From assembly GCF_014851395.1 (NCBI RefSeq), contig NW_024043372.1:18585665-18649664 (forward strand): DNA of 64,000 bases, written 5' to 3'. Below, in pieces: positions 24,415 to 38,000 of this stretch. The DNA comes from Micropterus salmoides (taxonomy: Eukaryota; Chordata; Actinopteri; Centrarchiformes; Centrarchidae). Every line of letters begins with the position of its first letter. Position 1 is the first letter of the stretch. A program made the translations under genes and the position numbers. Under the pieces are notes generated by a model, which made no database searches, was not told where the DNA came from, and saw only the letters and a program-made list of their open reading frames with translations.

Positions 24415-24575
24415 TGGTAGCATTCATTGTTTAAAGTTAAATAAAGCACTTCAATTAACTTTTAAACTTTTTTATATTTCCCTGTTGCTTTTATGTTTTA
24501 TGTAAAGCACTTTGAATTACCTTGTTGTTGAAATGTGCTATACAAATAAACTTGACTTGCCTTGCCTTACTTTGT
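24415..24575 (+). mobile_element. LINE 3' tail fragment
   Basis: Contains GTAAAGCACTTTGAATTACC, TTGTTGAAATGTGCTATAC and AAATAAACTTGACTTGCCTTG, a tail shared by L2-like LINEs and derived SINEs in fish. No ORF is attached. Confidence 0.5.
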
Positions 24576-25049
24576 TAAAGTATGCTCAGACTGTTTTCTA
24601 CAGAACAGTAGAGGAATGTGATAATGAGCTGATAACAAACTGGCCAGTGATACTACTGTCAAGATTCACAAACACATTTTCCAACGGTATTTTCAAAGAA
24701 ATAAAAAAAAAAACTTCTGTGATTGCACCTGACACCTTTAGATGGGAAGTCAGATACAGCATTGCGTGTTGCACAAACCTACCTGTCAGGTTGAACCAGT
24801 CCAAAAAGAAACCTGTGAGGTAAATGACAGCCTCTTAGATAAAATACACATATGATGCACCACACACAAATTTAGCACACGTTTGAAATGAAACCTGAAT
24901 ATCAGGTTGGTTTAATTTAAATGCAGCGGCTGCGAAAGTCAGAGGGAGGTATGGCAGGATCGTGACTGTGTGTCTGAGTAGCTGAACGATCTGTCTGCTG
25001 CACAGATTTTCTGCCATCTGTCAGCAACAAGGAGTGTAAGGGTTAAGAG

Positions 25050-25151
25050 AAGTGAGCTGACCTGCAAGGCAGGGAACACATGAAGAGCTAGAGCTCCGGA
25101 GAGCTCCTGAGTAATACTTGTGCTTGAGCGATGAGACATGCTGCCCAGGAC
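25050..25151 (+). promoter_or_regulatory. Possible 5' non-coding exon of the fam83e-like gene
   Basis: A leader-like stretch ends at a strong donor, CCCAGGAC|GTGAGT (25151). The coding exon has its own acceptor, GGCTGCAG, at 25508. No promoter element could be assigned. Inferred from splice signals only. Confidence 0.3.
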
Positions 25152-25510
25152 GTGAGTTTCACAATGTTTTGATTTTTGTGTTTTCAAAATGGATTTTAAA
25201 AAAAAAATGCTGATCACTTTAAACTTATCATAATATTCTGCTTAATATTCAGGACCGAACTTGTGAGCCTTGAACAGACTTTGTCTCAGTAAAAGAAAGA
25301 TCAACATCAAGATATCATATGTGTTCTGGGCAGCTCTTGCCAATGTGAAGACATTGTGCCTTTTTGCCAGAAGGATGAATGAAATGATTGTTTTAACCGG
25401 CATGAAGGTTGACACGAGCAGGCCTGGGACTGTCTTGCCGCCACACAGCTTGAGTCAGTAGTGGGAACTTTGATAAGTAGTTCGCTTACATCACACATCA
25501 GGCTGCAGTG

Positions 25511-27595
25511 ATGGTGAACTCCCAAGAGCAGAGCCTTGATGAAGAGACGGTGTTCGTGCCAGTGAACGAGTCTTCCCCAGAGTACCTCCATTGTGAGAAG
25601 GAGCGTCAAGCAGTGGAGAGACTCTTAAATGCAGGAACAGCGGCCTTCTACAGCTCCATCGACACAGAGCGCTCCAGCTGCTTCCTGTCTTCTGAAGAGG
25701 TCAGCCAGATATCCAGCTGGGCTCAGGACTATTGCTTCAGCCCGCTACAGGTGCAAAGAGAGGCGGATGGAGAGGAAGGCAGCTCAGAGAGGGAGGACTT
25801 TTGTTCCACCTACTTCCCTTCCCAATCAGACACACCACCCCCGAACCTGGAGCTGGGCTGGCCTGAAAAATGCCAATGGGCGCCAAAGGGAAGCGTTACA
25901 GTCCACACCAGTCCTCCTGCTGAGGGAGAACCTCCTGTCAGAGAGATCATCAGACGGCACTTGCAAAAGGCCACTAAAGTATGCAAACATAATGTGGATT
26001 TATTCCTTATGGATGAACTCAGCATATGTTTTTATAAGGGTAGAGATGAAGTCTCAGGAAATGTTCTTTCCTCAGAATGAGTACATTACTTTATTATGAC
26101 ATTCTGTGCACTATGCAGGTTATTGCCATTGTGACAGACAGATTGACAGATGGTTCAATAATTGGCGATTTACACGGTGCTGCCTCCCGGGGTGTCCCTG
26201 TCTACATCATCCTGAACCAAAGGTCCATTCAGGAGAACTTCACGCTCAACAGGCTCGGGCATCCAGTGAGTCACCTCCCACAAATCAGCAAACACCTACA
26301 GCAGCCATCATCTTATGTTTGTGTGACATGGCAATGAATACACCAGAGATTTTATTTTTTACTAAAATCAAGCACCACCAGACAGATCAACACATTATGT
26401 AATAGGTCACATCTGGTCACATCTGAAAGTAAGTGTACATTATTACTATTGATAACCAGACACTCTGCATACATACCCTCGAGAGGTTACTGATAGACAG
26501 CAAGAGTGTCTTTTACCTTTGGCATGCTTATGTTAGGAATGTAACATTGACTTTTAGCAACAAGTAGCTGAACTGGTTACACAGCATTCAGTGTTGTCTG
26601 TGGTGACAAACCTGCCTGCACAAAATGTTAATGTTAATGTATAATTGGGTAACAGACCACACAGAATGGTCAGAGGATCCAAGACAATTTATTAATTATA
26701 CTGGTATGGCGTGGCTTTGACAATTTGATTCACACTAGCATCAGATAGCAATGTTGGTTGGTCGGTTCACCATTTGGACCGGATAAAAATATATCAACAA
26801 CAACTGCAAAGATTGCCATAAAATCTTGGTACGGATATTCCAGGAAATCCATGGTGCCCAGAGGATGAACCCTCAAGACTTTTGGTGATCCCCTGACTTT
26901 TTATCTAGTGCCACCAGCAGGTCGAAGTGAAATATTTTAACATGTACAAGATGGATTGGCACAAAGTTTGGTGCAGACATCCTAATGTCATCCTCTGACA
27001 CCACCATAAGGTTGACATTTGGTGATTGTGAACTTTTCCTGTAGTGTATCATCAGGACAAAATTTTTGTCCAGTACTTTGATTTATGAAAAAATAGCCTC
27101 AGCTGTATTTGTGTTTAGTGCCAAGTAGCAAATGTTACCATGCTATCACGCTCATCTAAGATGGTAAACATATACATGCTGATCATCAATAGGTTAGCGT
27201 TGTCATTGTGATCATGTTAGCTCAAAGCACCGCTGTGCCTCAAAGAGCTGCTAGCATGGCTGTAGACTCTTGTTTACTTACATAAACCTTGAGTAAAAGA
27301 AATTATAAGCCTGTTCAACATGTAGTTGACTTTACATTGCTTCACGTATAAAAAACACGTTTAATTGTAATTCAATTTTGAGTTTGAACAAGCTTGTGAT
27401 CTGGCAGAACATGCAGGTCCGTGTTCTTGGAGGGAAAACCTTCTGCTCCAGGACTGGAAGAATGGTGGTCGGGGAAATGAAAGACAAGTTCCTTCTGGTG
27501 GATTTAGAGACAGTGATTCATGGCAGCTACAGGTGAGCAGTTATGTTTTACACACCATAAAATGTCAGTCAGACACATTCCTTTTTGCATTACAC

Positions 27596-27651
<56 letters not shown>

Positions 27652-30423
27652 CATGTAACAAGCTGTCTCTGTACTGCAGCCTCACATGGACAGACGCCCA
27701 CCTGCACCGGCAGCTGATCACCGTTCTAAGCGGCCCAGTTGTCGACTCATTTGACAGGGAGTTCAGGATCCTTTTCGCTGCTTCGCTGCCCGTCCCAGAC
27801 ACATGGAGGGTTGCAGGTACTCATGTATATGTGACTCATCGGCTGAAAGACATCTCAGATCTCAGGTTTAAAAAACCTTTCCCTTTGGACTCTGAGATTT
27901 CCAACCCTCCATCCCCACCTCCTGATTCCCTGCTGGACTGGGAAGCCATGGGGGTTGTTCAGAGAGAGTGCAGCTTCCTTGATAGTCCTCTTGATCAACA
28001 GGAGGAAATCATGGCCAAGGAAATGATGAACAACAGAATCCATTTTGTGGATAAGAAAAGGTATATAGATCACGTTGACTTCTTAGACACCATTAGTGAG
28101 TCTGTGAAGTTGTCTTGGGACCAAACACACAAGATATCTTTATATTATCTTTGGCATTTACAGAAATATAACTTTGCTGTATGCTGCATAGTTGTTGTTA
28201 TTTTCATACCATAATTTACCTTTTAGTGAAACATAAACAAACATTTTGAATGTTTCCTGTTTCTTATCTTTCTTTGAGAAATAGCATATATGGTGGACAA
28301 CATAGTTCTAATATTTTGTTTGCAGGACTTCACTAAAATCTTTTTGTTTGTGACAGGGTATGCGAAAATACACCTCCAGTGACAAACAATGTGCCAGATA
28401 AATCAACAACTTGTCTTGTTGAGTCTTGTTACAACAGATTTTTACATTATACTGATTAGATAAGATAAGATTAGATTAGCCTTTATTGTCTCCCTTGGGA
28501 GAAATTCGTCTTGGGCATTCAAGCGAACTTAAAAACTTACATTTAACATTTAACAGATTACAACATATACAGTCACACGACACATGATTAGTATGAGTAT
28601 GTGCTTTCTATTTGTATGATGTTGTTTTATTTATACAAATCCTTTGGATCTTGATTAATTTCATAGCAACACACAGCCCTTGTTAACAGATCTGAAAAGT
28701 CCAGAAAGAAGGAAAAGGTAACAACCAAAAGACAAAAGAAACACACTGAATAAATGATTATTTAAATGACATATCCAAAAGACCTTTTTTCTTCTCCTGC
28801 AGGGAGGACTGCATAACAGAGAAAGCCCCTTCCAGGCAACTCTCAGTAGAAAAGAGTACCCATTTAAATGACAGAACAACAACAAGACTTGGTGATGAAG
28901 CAATAGGGCCAGCAAACAACATGGTCATGCGTTCCTCTACTGAGAGAAAAGAGTGCTCCATTTTGGAAGAGAAAAGAGGCATAAATGAAACCAGCAAACC
29001 AAAAGTGGAAAACACACCACCTTCTAGAGTAAGTATCTGGCCTTTGCAGTCAAAACACTTCAGCTAAACTTGCAAAAACTGAGATGAGTTTCTCTCCGCA
29101 CAGAAACCCATAATCCTGAGGATTCCCCAATCTGACAGCTACAGCTGTCTGAGTGACATTATGAAGAGGTTTCGGCCTCAGCAGAGCACTTCAGGACTGT
29201 TCAGGAGAGGATCAAAGGCCGCTGTGTCAGAAATGAGTCGCTCCATGATGGACCTGAGCATGCACAATACAGATACAAATCATGGTGACAGAGGAAACCC
29301 GGTGCCAAGGTTTAGGGCCAGTGTAAGTATATGTTTTGTATTTTCCTGTACATGTGCTTGTGAAGAAGGAGTGATGGAGGAAGAGATACTTCTGCAAAAT
29401 AAGTTAACAGCTCACAGAGATGTTGCTCTTCAGTTTACTGAAGTAGAAGCACTCAAATCCTTTATTCAACTAAAAGTAGTGTGCCATAATAAAATAATAC
29501 CCCAAGAAAACATATTTACTCACTTACCTCTGCTGGTATCAAGCCATGCAGACTGTTTGTGTTTGTCATCCACCTCTGCCTCCACTCCAAAACAATGGAG
29601 GTGAACTGAATTTAGTTTGTGGTGCTTTTATGACTCAAATATGTCTATTTTAAGAAAAAAAAAAGTCCTGGTATGGTAGATAATCCACAAAAGGCACTGT
29701 GTTTCATTAGTACATTAACTGAAAACTGACCACAGAATTATATATTCAAACTAAAAGTCAACTACAGAAATATATAGTATAAAGTATTAGCAGAAAGTTG
29801 AAATGTAAGCCCTTACAATGAAGCAGTGTCTACTTGTGACCCCTCATCCTCAAATTATGACCTTTACAACATGAGTTGTGAACAGTTCAACCAAAAAATG
29901 AAAATTCTTTTTATCAGATTGCTTCATTTATATGGTTTGTGGGAGAAAAAAAATCTATATTTTGAAAGAAAAAGCAAACATTTAAGAAGAGTCAGAAAAA
30001 TAAAAAACCTAATTTTGCATTACAGAAATTTTTTTTTTCTGTCTTAACATTTTAATCATCTTGTGACCCCTCGACTTTATCTTGGGACACTGTTCTACAG
30101 ACTGATCAATTTCATAACATTCATACTATGAGGAGTAACAAACTTTTGTAGGTGGTCTAAATGCTCAAATAAAGTGCCTAATAGTTGAGCACAGTATGAT
30201 ATTAATGTTCTTTGTTACTTCTCTGTTTCCTTGGCAGTGCTTTGAACCGGGTCTTATGACACCAGCTCTTGCCCTGATGAAAAAGAGGAACGATGACATG
30301 AAATCTGTTTTGTACAGAACTCCAAAGACCTTCCTGCCCCGAGAGAGGCCTCGCAGCTCCCGTTATTCCCTCAGTATGGACTGGAGGAGGTCACTGGCTG
30401 AGAAGGAAGGAGACCCAGAATGA
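25511..30423 (+). CDS. fam83e: FAM83-family protein, probably FAM83E (583 residues)
   Basis: Seven coding exons: 25511-25978, 26119-26265, 27408-27532, 27680-28060, 28803-29028, 29104-29322, 30238-30423. All are phase-consistent and total 1752 bases. Residues 1-290 form the DUF1669 domain, a non-catalytic phospholipase-D-like fold. Visible pieces are TYFPSQSDTPPPNLELGWP, VHTSPPAEGEPPVREIIRR, the IVTDRLTD strand, RGVPVYIILN and GSYSLTWTDAHLH. The FxxxF motif F271-DRE-F275 fits the casein kinase 1 docking motif of the family. The remaining half is polar and serine-rich, with RPRSSRYSLSMDWRRS near the end. FAM83 proteins anchor CK1 isoforms and control their location. FAM83E is chosen for the N-terminal half and for emp3 next door; FAM83A or FAM83F cannot be excluded. 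Start: first ATG after the acceptor at 25508. Confidence 0.75.
26690..27270 (+). mobile_element. Interspersed fish repeat ending in GCATGGCTGTAGACTCT (class unknown)
   Basis: Contains GGTGATCCCCTGACTTTTTA, CTTTGATTTATGA, CCTCAGCTGTATTTGTGTTTA, repeated GTTAGC/GCTAGC words and the end GCTAGCATGGCTGTAGACTCT. The family recurs inverted at 39530-40075 and as a stub at 788. It has no ORF and lies in fam83e-like intron 2. I do not know its superfamily. Confidence 0.6.
27597..27652 (+). repeat. (GA)n microsatellite just upstream of a splice acceptor
   Basis: A nearly pure GA run with two AAAG interruptions ends about 27 bases before the acceptor of fam83e-like exon 4 (TACTGCAG, 27679). It is open in several frames, giving false R/E-repeat ORFs on plus and S/L-repeat ORFs on minus. 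Confidence 0.95.
28440..28580 (+). mobile_element. Retroelement 3' tail with GATAA units
   Basis: GATAAGATAAGATTAGATTAG followed by CCTTTATTGTCTCCCTTGGG and AGAAATTCGTCTTGGG resembles the 3' end of a LINE family common in fish, seen here inverted. It is a short fragment in fam83e-like intron 4. Confidence 0.4.
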
Positions 30424-30941
30424 GGAGCGAGAAAAGAAAATCCATGAGCAACACGTTGTGTAATAACTTCCTCTGTCACTGAGGAAGGGCAGCTGCCCGC
30501 AGGAGACAGTTATAACCTGCAGCATTAATTACCCAAACTAAGCCCAAAACAGGCCGTGATATGTAGGATGTACTGACAATCGGTTCTATCTGTGGATTTG
30601 ATGTCCCACTGAATTTGATGATGTTTCACTGTATGCTATAGTTTGTTTGATGCAATGCTTTACTTTAGAATATGTTTAAGTACATAAAATTGCTGTGTTA
30701 ATGCTGCTCACCAGGAATGATATCAACTGTTTACCACTGGATGGCTGCATACGAATCCAAGGAGTCATATGGCTTGAGAAAGAAATTATAGAAGAACCTT
30801 TTGATTGACATTTTTAATAGCTATGATTTTATTAAACTTTCAGCAAGTGGCAAAAGTTGTGTATTTGTGTTGGATACTAGCACATGAAAGAGTAAACTGA
30901 AATGGTGCTGATAGATCTGCAAAAAAAGGGCAAAAGTGATC

Positions 30942-30947
30942 AATAAA
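30942..30947 (+). terminator. Candidate poly(A) signal of the fam83e-like gene
   Basis: AATAAA about 520 bases after the stop codon. Others occur near 31300 and 31800, so the exact 3' end is open. Confidence 0.4.
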
Positions 30948-32071
30948 GTTGTTGATAAATTATGAAGGCTTGGCAGAGAATATGGGATGAAGACAACATG
31001 CTGAGATCAAAGGTTTGTTAGAGTTGGAAAGTAGATGTCAGAAGAATATGTTATTTCTTCACTATTAAGGTCAGAACATCCTGGACTTAATACAACAGTA
31101 TGTAAATAATGAAAAAGAAAGTTTGACATAAATATAATGTTTGTAAGGAACATGTGCTGATAAGAATTAAACGAATTGATGGTGGGGAGACTTGAAGTGC
31201 AGTTTACACTTTATGATTTAAAGATAGTGAGTCTAAAAACTGTTGGCCACTTTTAAAGTCACACTAGTTGAGCCAAGTAAAATACATATGAAATAATAAA
31301 TAAAACAATGTCTCAGCAGAAGTCAATTGCTGGTATAGTGGAGAAAACTCTTTCAAACCATTATGTAGTGAAAATCTCACTGTTGAACAACAAAGAGAAA
31401 AAAAATATTTATAATGAAACAGAATAGACAGTTAAATATTTTGTTTTTTTGTTAGCTTTTAATGTATTTTGGGTTTGAATGACCAATTAAAGACTTGCTG
31501 GAGAAGTCTTTAATGGAATGGAAGTGAAGTAGGAGAAAGGCTTTATTCTTAAGGAAACAAAGTTTTCTATCAGATACAGGGGTCTTAATTTATGAAACTC
31601 TCTACCCCACTTGGTTAAAATAATATCCTCCAAAGAATCTTTTTAAAGAAAATTTTAATCTATGTTTATTAATCTAGGTTTTTTTATGTTGAGGTTGAGT
31701 CTTTTTCCCTCTCTCTCTGCACATATATATATATTGTTATTTGCATGTCATTTGATTGATTTCAAGCTATAAACAAATGTATTCAAACTGAAACCCATAA
31801 ATAAAATGATGTCACACACTCCAGTACAGTAGGAGGCAGTATGCGCGTTTCACATTACTTTATACACCGCCAATAAAATTGACGACGAAAAAGAAGATCC
31901 GGAAGCACATGGTAACCACTGAAGAAATGTGTTCAGCTCAACGCAAACTGGATATTTACCGTTTTCATCTCCACATATGAACACTGCCGTCGAAACGTGT
32001 TGTTTGTTCAACTTTCTAACGCACTTTTTTGTTTGCTAACGTGCAGCAAGACAGTTCAATTCATTTCCATC

Positions 32072-35000
32072 ATGGTTCGAGCAAAACGGTGAGTTTGGCT
32101 AAAGTTAGCTAAAATTAGAGTCTGCATGTTTTAATGTGACTGTTAACGTTAAACCGAGCCTCCCTACTCTGTTAACCTGTAGCTTTTTGTTGTCCCCACA
32201 TTTCCCACTAGGACCGACAAGAACATAAATGAAATTGTAATGATGTAAACAACCTTTAGGACACCACTTTCTCCTTTCTTTTATTGCTCAGGGGTAGGCA
32301 GATACAAGGGCCTAAAAAGACAGAGCGATATGATGAAGATGACCCTGAAACCTACAAGAACATGCCTGTTCCTGATAAGGTAAGAGGTGGTGATGGCGCA
32401 TATATAAGATGCTTGCCTTTGGTGTGGGAGACCTGGGTTCGACCTTTACTCCAGAGGCGTGCGACCTCTGACATGTATAGCAATTGTAAGTCGCTTTGGA
32501 TAAAAGCGTCAGCTAAATGAATAAATGTAAATGTAAAAAAAAATAAGGTAAGAGTACTCAGCACTCACTTCTGGCTACAGTGTTGTCTGCGGGATTTTAT
32601 GTGGTTTGTAACACTGATAGAAAGGCCAATCACAGCCAGTGTGTTGTTATATGTACAGTATGCTTCCAATTGGAAAAAGTTAAATGTCTTTAAAATGTGC
32701 CACTGGGTCACAGGTTTTATTTTATTACTACAGTATTACTCATGAGGAAAGCCCAGGGAAAACATCTACTAAGGTTCAACAATTTTTTATGACACTGTAT
32801 GCATCCTATATGGTGATTCTATTTATTTATTGGTGTATTCAAATGTTGCAGCATTTTGTGTCTCCAAGAAAGGGAATTGATTTCCCAAAATTCAAGGAAT
32901 ATTGCTTTGTAAACGGTTGAAATTTTAAAAAGTATTTTTATTGTTATTTTATTGTTTGAAAACAGGTCCAATGTGTGCTGACTGCACTCTGGTGTTTTGG
33001 TCTTCTTACATTTTGGACAGTACAGTACTGTCCAAAAGGTAAGGAGGTGCACCTAGGGCTGGACAATAAAACAATAACAATCATTATCGCAATATCATTT
33101 TTTTCAATAGCAATATAAAAAATGTTCTATAAATGTTTGATGTTATTCACTTGAATCATATACGAATAAGGACTTAAGTTTTTTTATTAAGATGTTTATT
33201 TTGTTGAGGAAAAAATATTTTATCATAATTGTTTTGAATGTTCTACCTCAGAACTGTGTTTGGCCTCAAGTGTAACCATCAGGTTTCTTCAACTTTCACT
33301 CAGGAGCAAAAATCAGCCTTTAAACTTGAAAGAAATAACTATGTGAATATGATAAGAATCGATATCGAAAGATATTAAACTTTTTATTGTGATAAAAATT
33401 TTGACCATATCGTCCAGCCCTAGGTGCACCTGGTGTGTTTTTCCATAACTGTCAGTGATGTGATTTTTCTACCATTATTTTTCATTAGAGTTTTTCATCA
33501 ATAATATCAGAAATGTTTTGACCGTTGGTTCTGGTATAAAGTAATAAATCTAAACTAGAGAAGTCTAGTATGATGTCTAGGACAAGAACAGTCAGTAGTG
33601 ATGTGGAAATGAAGGCCAAAATAGTTAAAAGTTAAAAACAATACTACGTTCAGAAATTTGTACCACTTTTCTCTCATGTTAGAATCACAATCTGGGGGTA
33701 TCTAGTCTCATATTGTGATAATTTTTCTCACAAGCTACTTTTAACCTTCAACAACCACATAAGCTCAGCTTTGTCTCTCCTCTTCCCTTCAGAAATCATC
33801 ACAGTACACAAAGGACAAAATCGATGAGTTTCACGATGAGAAGATCGCAGTAAGTTAACCTCCATAAGTAGTTCTTTGGTCAGTGTGTGGTGCTGTTTTT
33901 ATCTTCTCAACTGTTTTTGATCTCTTTGCCATAGAAACTTCTCGCCAGTGGTGTTCAAATTGAGAGCGACCTGGAGGAACTGGATGATGAGGTGATGGAT
34001 TGTGTGTTTGTTTGGATTTACTGTCAGGAAATTCAGTAAGTTCAAGAACAAATCCAAGCTCATCTGAATTTCACAGGAGGAAGTCATGGCCCTGGATGAC
34101 TCTGAGTCGGAGGAGGAGGAAGAAGAAGATGACCAGGAAGAGGGCACAGACATGGAGAGTGATCTAGAGGGGAAAAAAGAAGAAGGTAAACACAAAATCA
34201 TAATTTCTTATGTTTGGTTTATAGTCATACTAGCAGTTTAACTGTATTTTGGTTGTCTTCCTCAGATCTTCCTAATGAAATGGCATGGGGCACCAAGAAG
34301 AAGATGTTTTATGACACTGACTACATGCCCACCAGTAAGCGTCTCATATCTCCAAAAATATTTCAACAAGTTGGTGATGGTTTTGTTATCAGTGTGGCTA
34401 ATATTTTCTTATGCAACATATAACTGTGTTATTACAGAAGGGAAATCTCAAGAAGAGTTGGAAGCTGAGGAACTAGAGGAAGAAGAAGAGGCTAAAAACA
34501 TCCAAAAACGTTTAGCTGCAAATCTGAGCGAGGAGGATTATGATTTAAACTTTTTTCAGGTATTTTCTAAACCTCTCCTGTCAACCTAGTTCTGATTAGC
34601 TGATTAACGTCCAGTTAATTCCACATGTGATGATAAAATGATGAACATTTGTGTTTTCTTTGGTTGTCTTATGTGGCTGTCTAAATGAAGGACTTTGCTG
34701 TGGAGGAGAAGGATGAAAGCAAAACTGTAGAAAAGGAGGAGAGGATTGTGAAAGACCTGAAGCAGATGTCCCAGAAGGAAAAAATGAAACTTTTGAAGAA
34801 GGAGTCACCAGAGCTGCTTGAACTTATTCAAGACTTTAAGGCAAAGGTAAAACAACCTCAGATTTATTGAGCCAAAGGATATTTGCTTAGTTACCACAGA
34901 CCAACATGTAATTGATGTGAATAATCTTTGTTATGGCACGATGTGTGCAGCTTACTGAACTAAAGGATGAGCTGCAGCCCCTCGTACAGATGGTCAAGGA

Positions 35001-38000
35001 TGGAAAGATCCCACCAGGAAAGGTGAGTGCATTTAGCTTCATTTCTAGCTGTGAATTTGTCACCTGATTTAAAAGCAGCTATAATGTTTTCAGTGACAAA
35101 AGTTTTAAAACCCCACTGTAAACTACCTGTACAGCCGACTGACATGCTGAGCAACTAGCTGGTGAACATAGTGAAGCATTTAGCAGCTTAAGAGCTAGAC
35201 GTTTCCCTAAGGAGTTGGTAGAGTCCAAAAACTGAGCTAGAAGAGAGTGAAAACGGGTGATCAGAAACTTCAAATAAATTATATTGTTGCTCCGTTACTG
35301 CATGATATGTATGATGATGTAAATAAGCAACTGTTGCTAACAAAATCATCATATCAACTTAGAAGGTGAGGATATGATAATGTTGTGTTCAGGACTTGCT
35401 TTAGCTGCCCCCAAGTGGCTCATATCAGTTTGCAGATTTAAAGATTTATCAACATGCATTTGTCCTTTTTAATTATCATGGAACAAATCATTGAAGAAGG
35501 AGACTCTCTTTACTTCTATGGTAGTTTTAGTCGTTCTGTCTCACAGATGTGGTAGTGCAAAACAGAGACAGATCTTTAGTTATGTAAATCAGAGATAGTT
35601 TGTTTTTAAAGTAACTCAGGAAGTTTGAAATATTTTTACCATGAACTGAATTCATACTGTCCTTTTCAGTCAGTCTTAGAGCATCTGCAACTCAGTAGAA
35701 TTGTATTAAATTTATATGAGACACTACCTATAGTTTGTTTATAATATATTTGTATATATTATCCTTACCTAACAACAATTTCTTTTTTGAAATTGAATGA
35801 CTATTGTTAGATTCATTAATGATAATTTTTCTCTCTGTGTAGCTGTATAGTACACAGGGACACGTGATATTTGGTGCCATGTTGGGGAGTACTACCAATA
35901 ATGTCATGTAGCAATGGTAATTAAGTATGTGAATTACTGTTTTCCAAAGGGTGCTGACTACCTCAAGACAAAACAGCAACTTTATCTTAAGTAAGTTGCA
36001 GTTAAATTGTATTTACATATTGCTAAATCATGTCACAGTTGTTCGTTGAATGACCAAATGACCCTTTCCTGCAACAGTTACTGCACAAACATCAGTTTCT
36101 ACTTGGTGCTGAAAGCGAAACGAATCCCAGCTCATAACCATCCTGTGATTGAAAGACTGCTCACCTACAGAAATGTAAGTCCACACGTTGACTTTAACAC
36201 CTGCTGAAAGTGGGACATGTTAGCGAATGTGTTCCTGCCCTGAATGTCCAACAGTCAAGACAACATGCACGGCATCCTTTAGTGTGTCACTGTTTGATAC
36301 TACTACTGTTTGACGATGGCACCAATAACTACATGGGCTGGGACATCACACTACCACTCCATATTACTGACTTTTCAATACCTGCCTGTAGCTCATCAAT
36401 GAACTAGGTTCAGTAGATGATCGGCTTGCACCACAGTTTCGCAAGCTACTAGCCGGTGAGGAGAATAAGGCCAGCAGCAGATCAACAGAGGTCAAGAAGC
36501 CTAGACTCTCAAGTAAGAAGAAAAAGGTGAGATTTTTGTGGGGTTTGTTACCTCCGTTTACTCACCTGAATGGCATCCTCACTTTGAGTCTGCTTGAATG
36601 GTAACAAGTTCACATTGTTGGCAGGATTCTGGTGAAACTGTTCTTGAGGTTGAGCAGGACTCGGACTCTGACCTGGACGAGGAAGCGGCTTTACGTTTCT
36701 ACAAAGAGGTGGCGGAGCGGGTGAAACTGAAGAGAAAGCGCAGCGACCCAGAAGCTGAAGAGTAAGTATGATCTGATGCTTCAAATCACAGTTGATTAAA
36801 TCAATTCGGGGTCTGACAAATTGTCAATTTGTTGCAGGTTGGAGGAGAATCAAGATGAAGAAGAGCTGGACCCAGATGCTAAGAGAGGAATCACATACCA
36901 GGTACAACCAGTCACACACTGAAATATGAGTGTTTGCAGTCAGATGCTTCCACCCAGAGTATATTTATGATTAACAGAGTATTGGAAGGGGGAGGCTTGT
37001 CAAATATGACAGGGGAGGGACTTTAATTTTTGGCAGTGGGCGATATACACCTTTTTAAATTGTTGTATTTGTTATTATTTTATATAGTGTATGTTTTTTT
37101 ACTTTTCAAATACATAACTTATCTCTCATACCTACCTAAACCCACCTAACACCCCACCTTAACCGCCACAGTGCAGTTGAACAGTCCTCACCATGTCAGA
37201 ATTTGGTGAAACACCCCATTTACACCTTTATAATAAATCAGATCTTGCCTTTGTGTTTACACCTGGTATTTTTAGTGCAATTTTATCCTCACTGAGTTCA
37301 GATCTGTCCTCCAGAGAAAATTCTGCACATGTGTAATTTGAAATGGGGGCAAATTCTCCACAGACTCCCTTAAAAAATTCTTCTTTTTGTATGAAAAAAT
37401 ATTCAGTTTGTCCCATGGTGTTTCAGTACCCGCATCATCAGTCATTAGAGGTCCATCTCTTTCAGCCTTCTCACTTTGTATATTTTATGTTAGCTAAAAA
37501 CAAATACATGTTGGCTATAAAGTTGTGTTCAGCATGGATGCCAGCACGTTGTGGGCCACTAATTGTGTTTACACTGACCTAACATCCAAACACAATGAAA
37601 GCCAGACTACTCCAGATGTGCTCAGGCAGATCACACACACTATTATATTCTAAAAAATTATTTTGGCCTTAATATTTTTAAGACCATCGTGCCAACTGAG
37701 ATTATTCTGGCCACTGTTGCATATGTTAAGTTTATTTGGGAACACCATCATTAATATGCAAATGTCACTAATGTTGTGTGTGTGCGTTTGTTGTGTAGGC
37801 TTATTCAACTTTGTTGGTCATGCACCCATAACTTGGGTGAAGATGCAAATATTTATGAGGATTTGCATTTTGCTTAAGAAATGAGCTGTTTGATTTGGTG
37901 ATAACTCTCAGTCCCTCTGTGCTGTTGGCTTATTGCATTGGCTGGACTAACTTAGGGTCTTATTTTTGTTTCAGAGCTGGAAAAGGTAGCCTTTGCAGTA

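Noticed and set aside
24512..24823. 103-codon ORF downstream of emp3
   Set aside because: Begins in a LINE tail and has no recognisable domain or splice support.
27585..27800. ORFs with RERERE or SLSLSL repeats
   Set aside because: Products of the GA microsatellite. The true coding exon begins at 27680 after an acceptor.
29320..29604. Extension of fam83e-like exon 6 past 29322
   Set aside because: A consensus GTAAGT donor at 29323 joins in phase to the exon at 30238, which encodes a plausible C-terminus.
32386..32460. Functional tRNA gene
   Set aside because: The box-B-like sequence is there, but no complete cloverleaf forms and the fish SINE tail follows. It is a SINE head.
32284..32520. 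78-codon ORF running through utp3 exon 2 into the intron
   Set aside because: Only 32292-32379 is coding. The rest reads through the SINE past a good donor.
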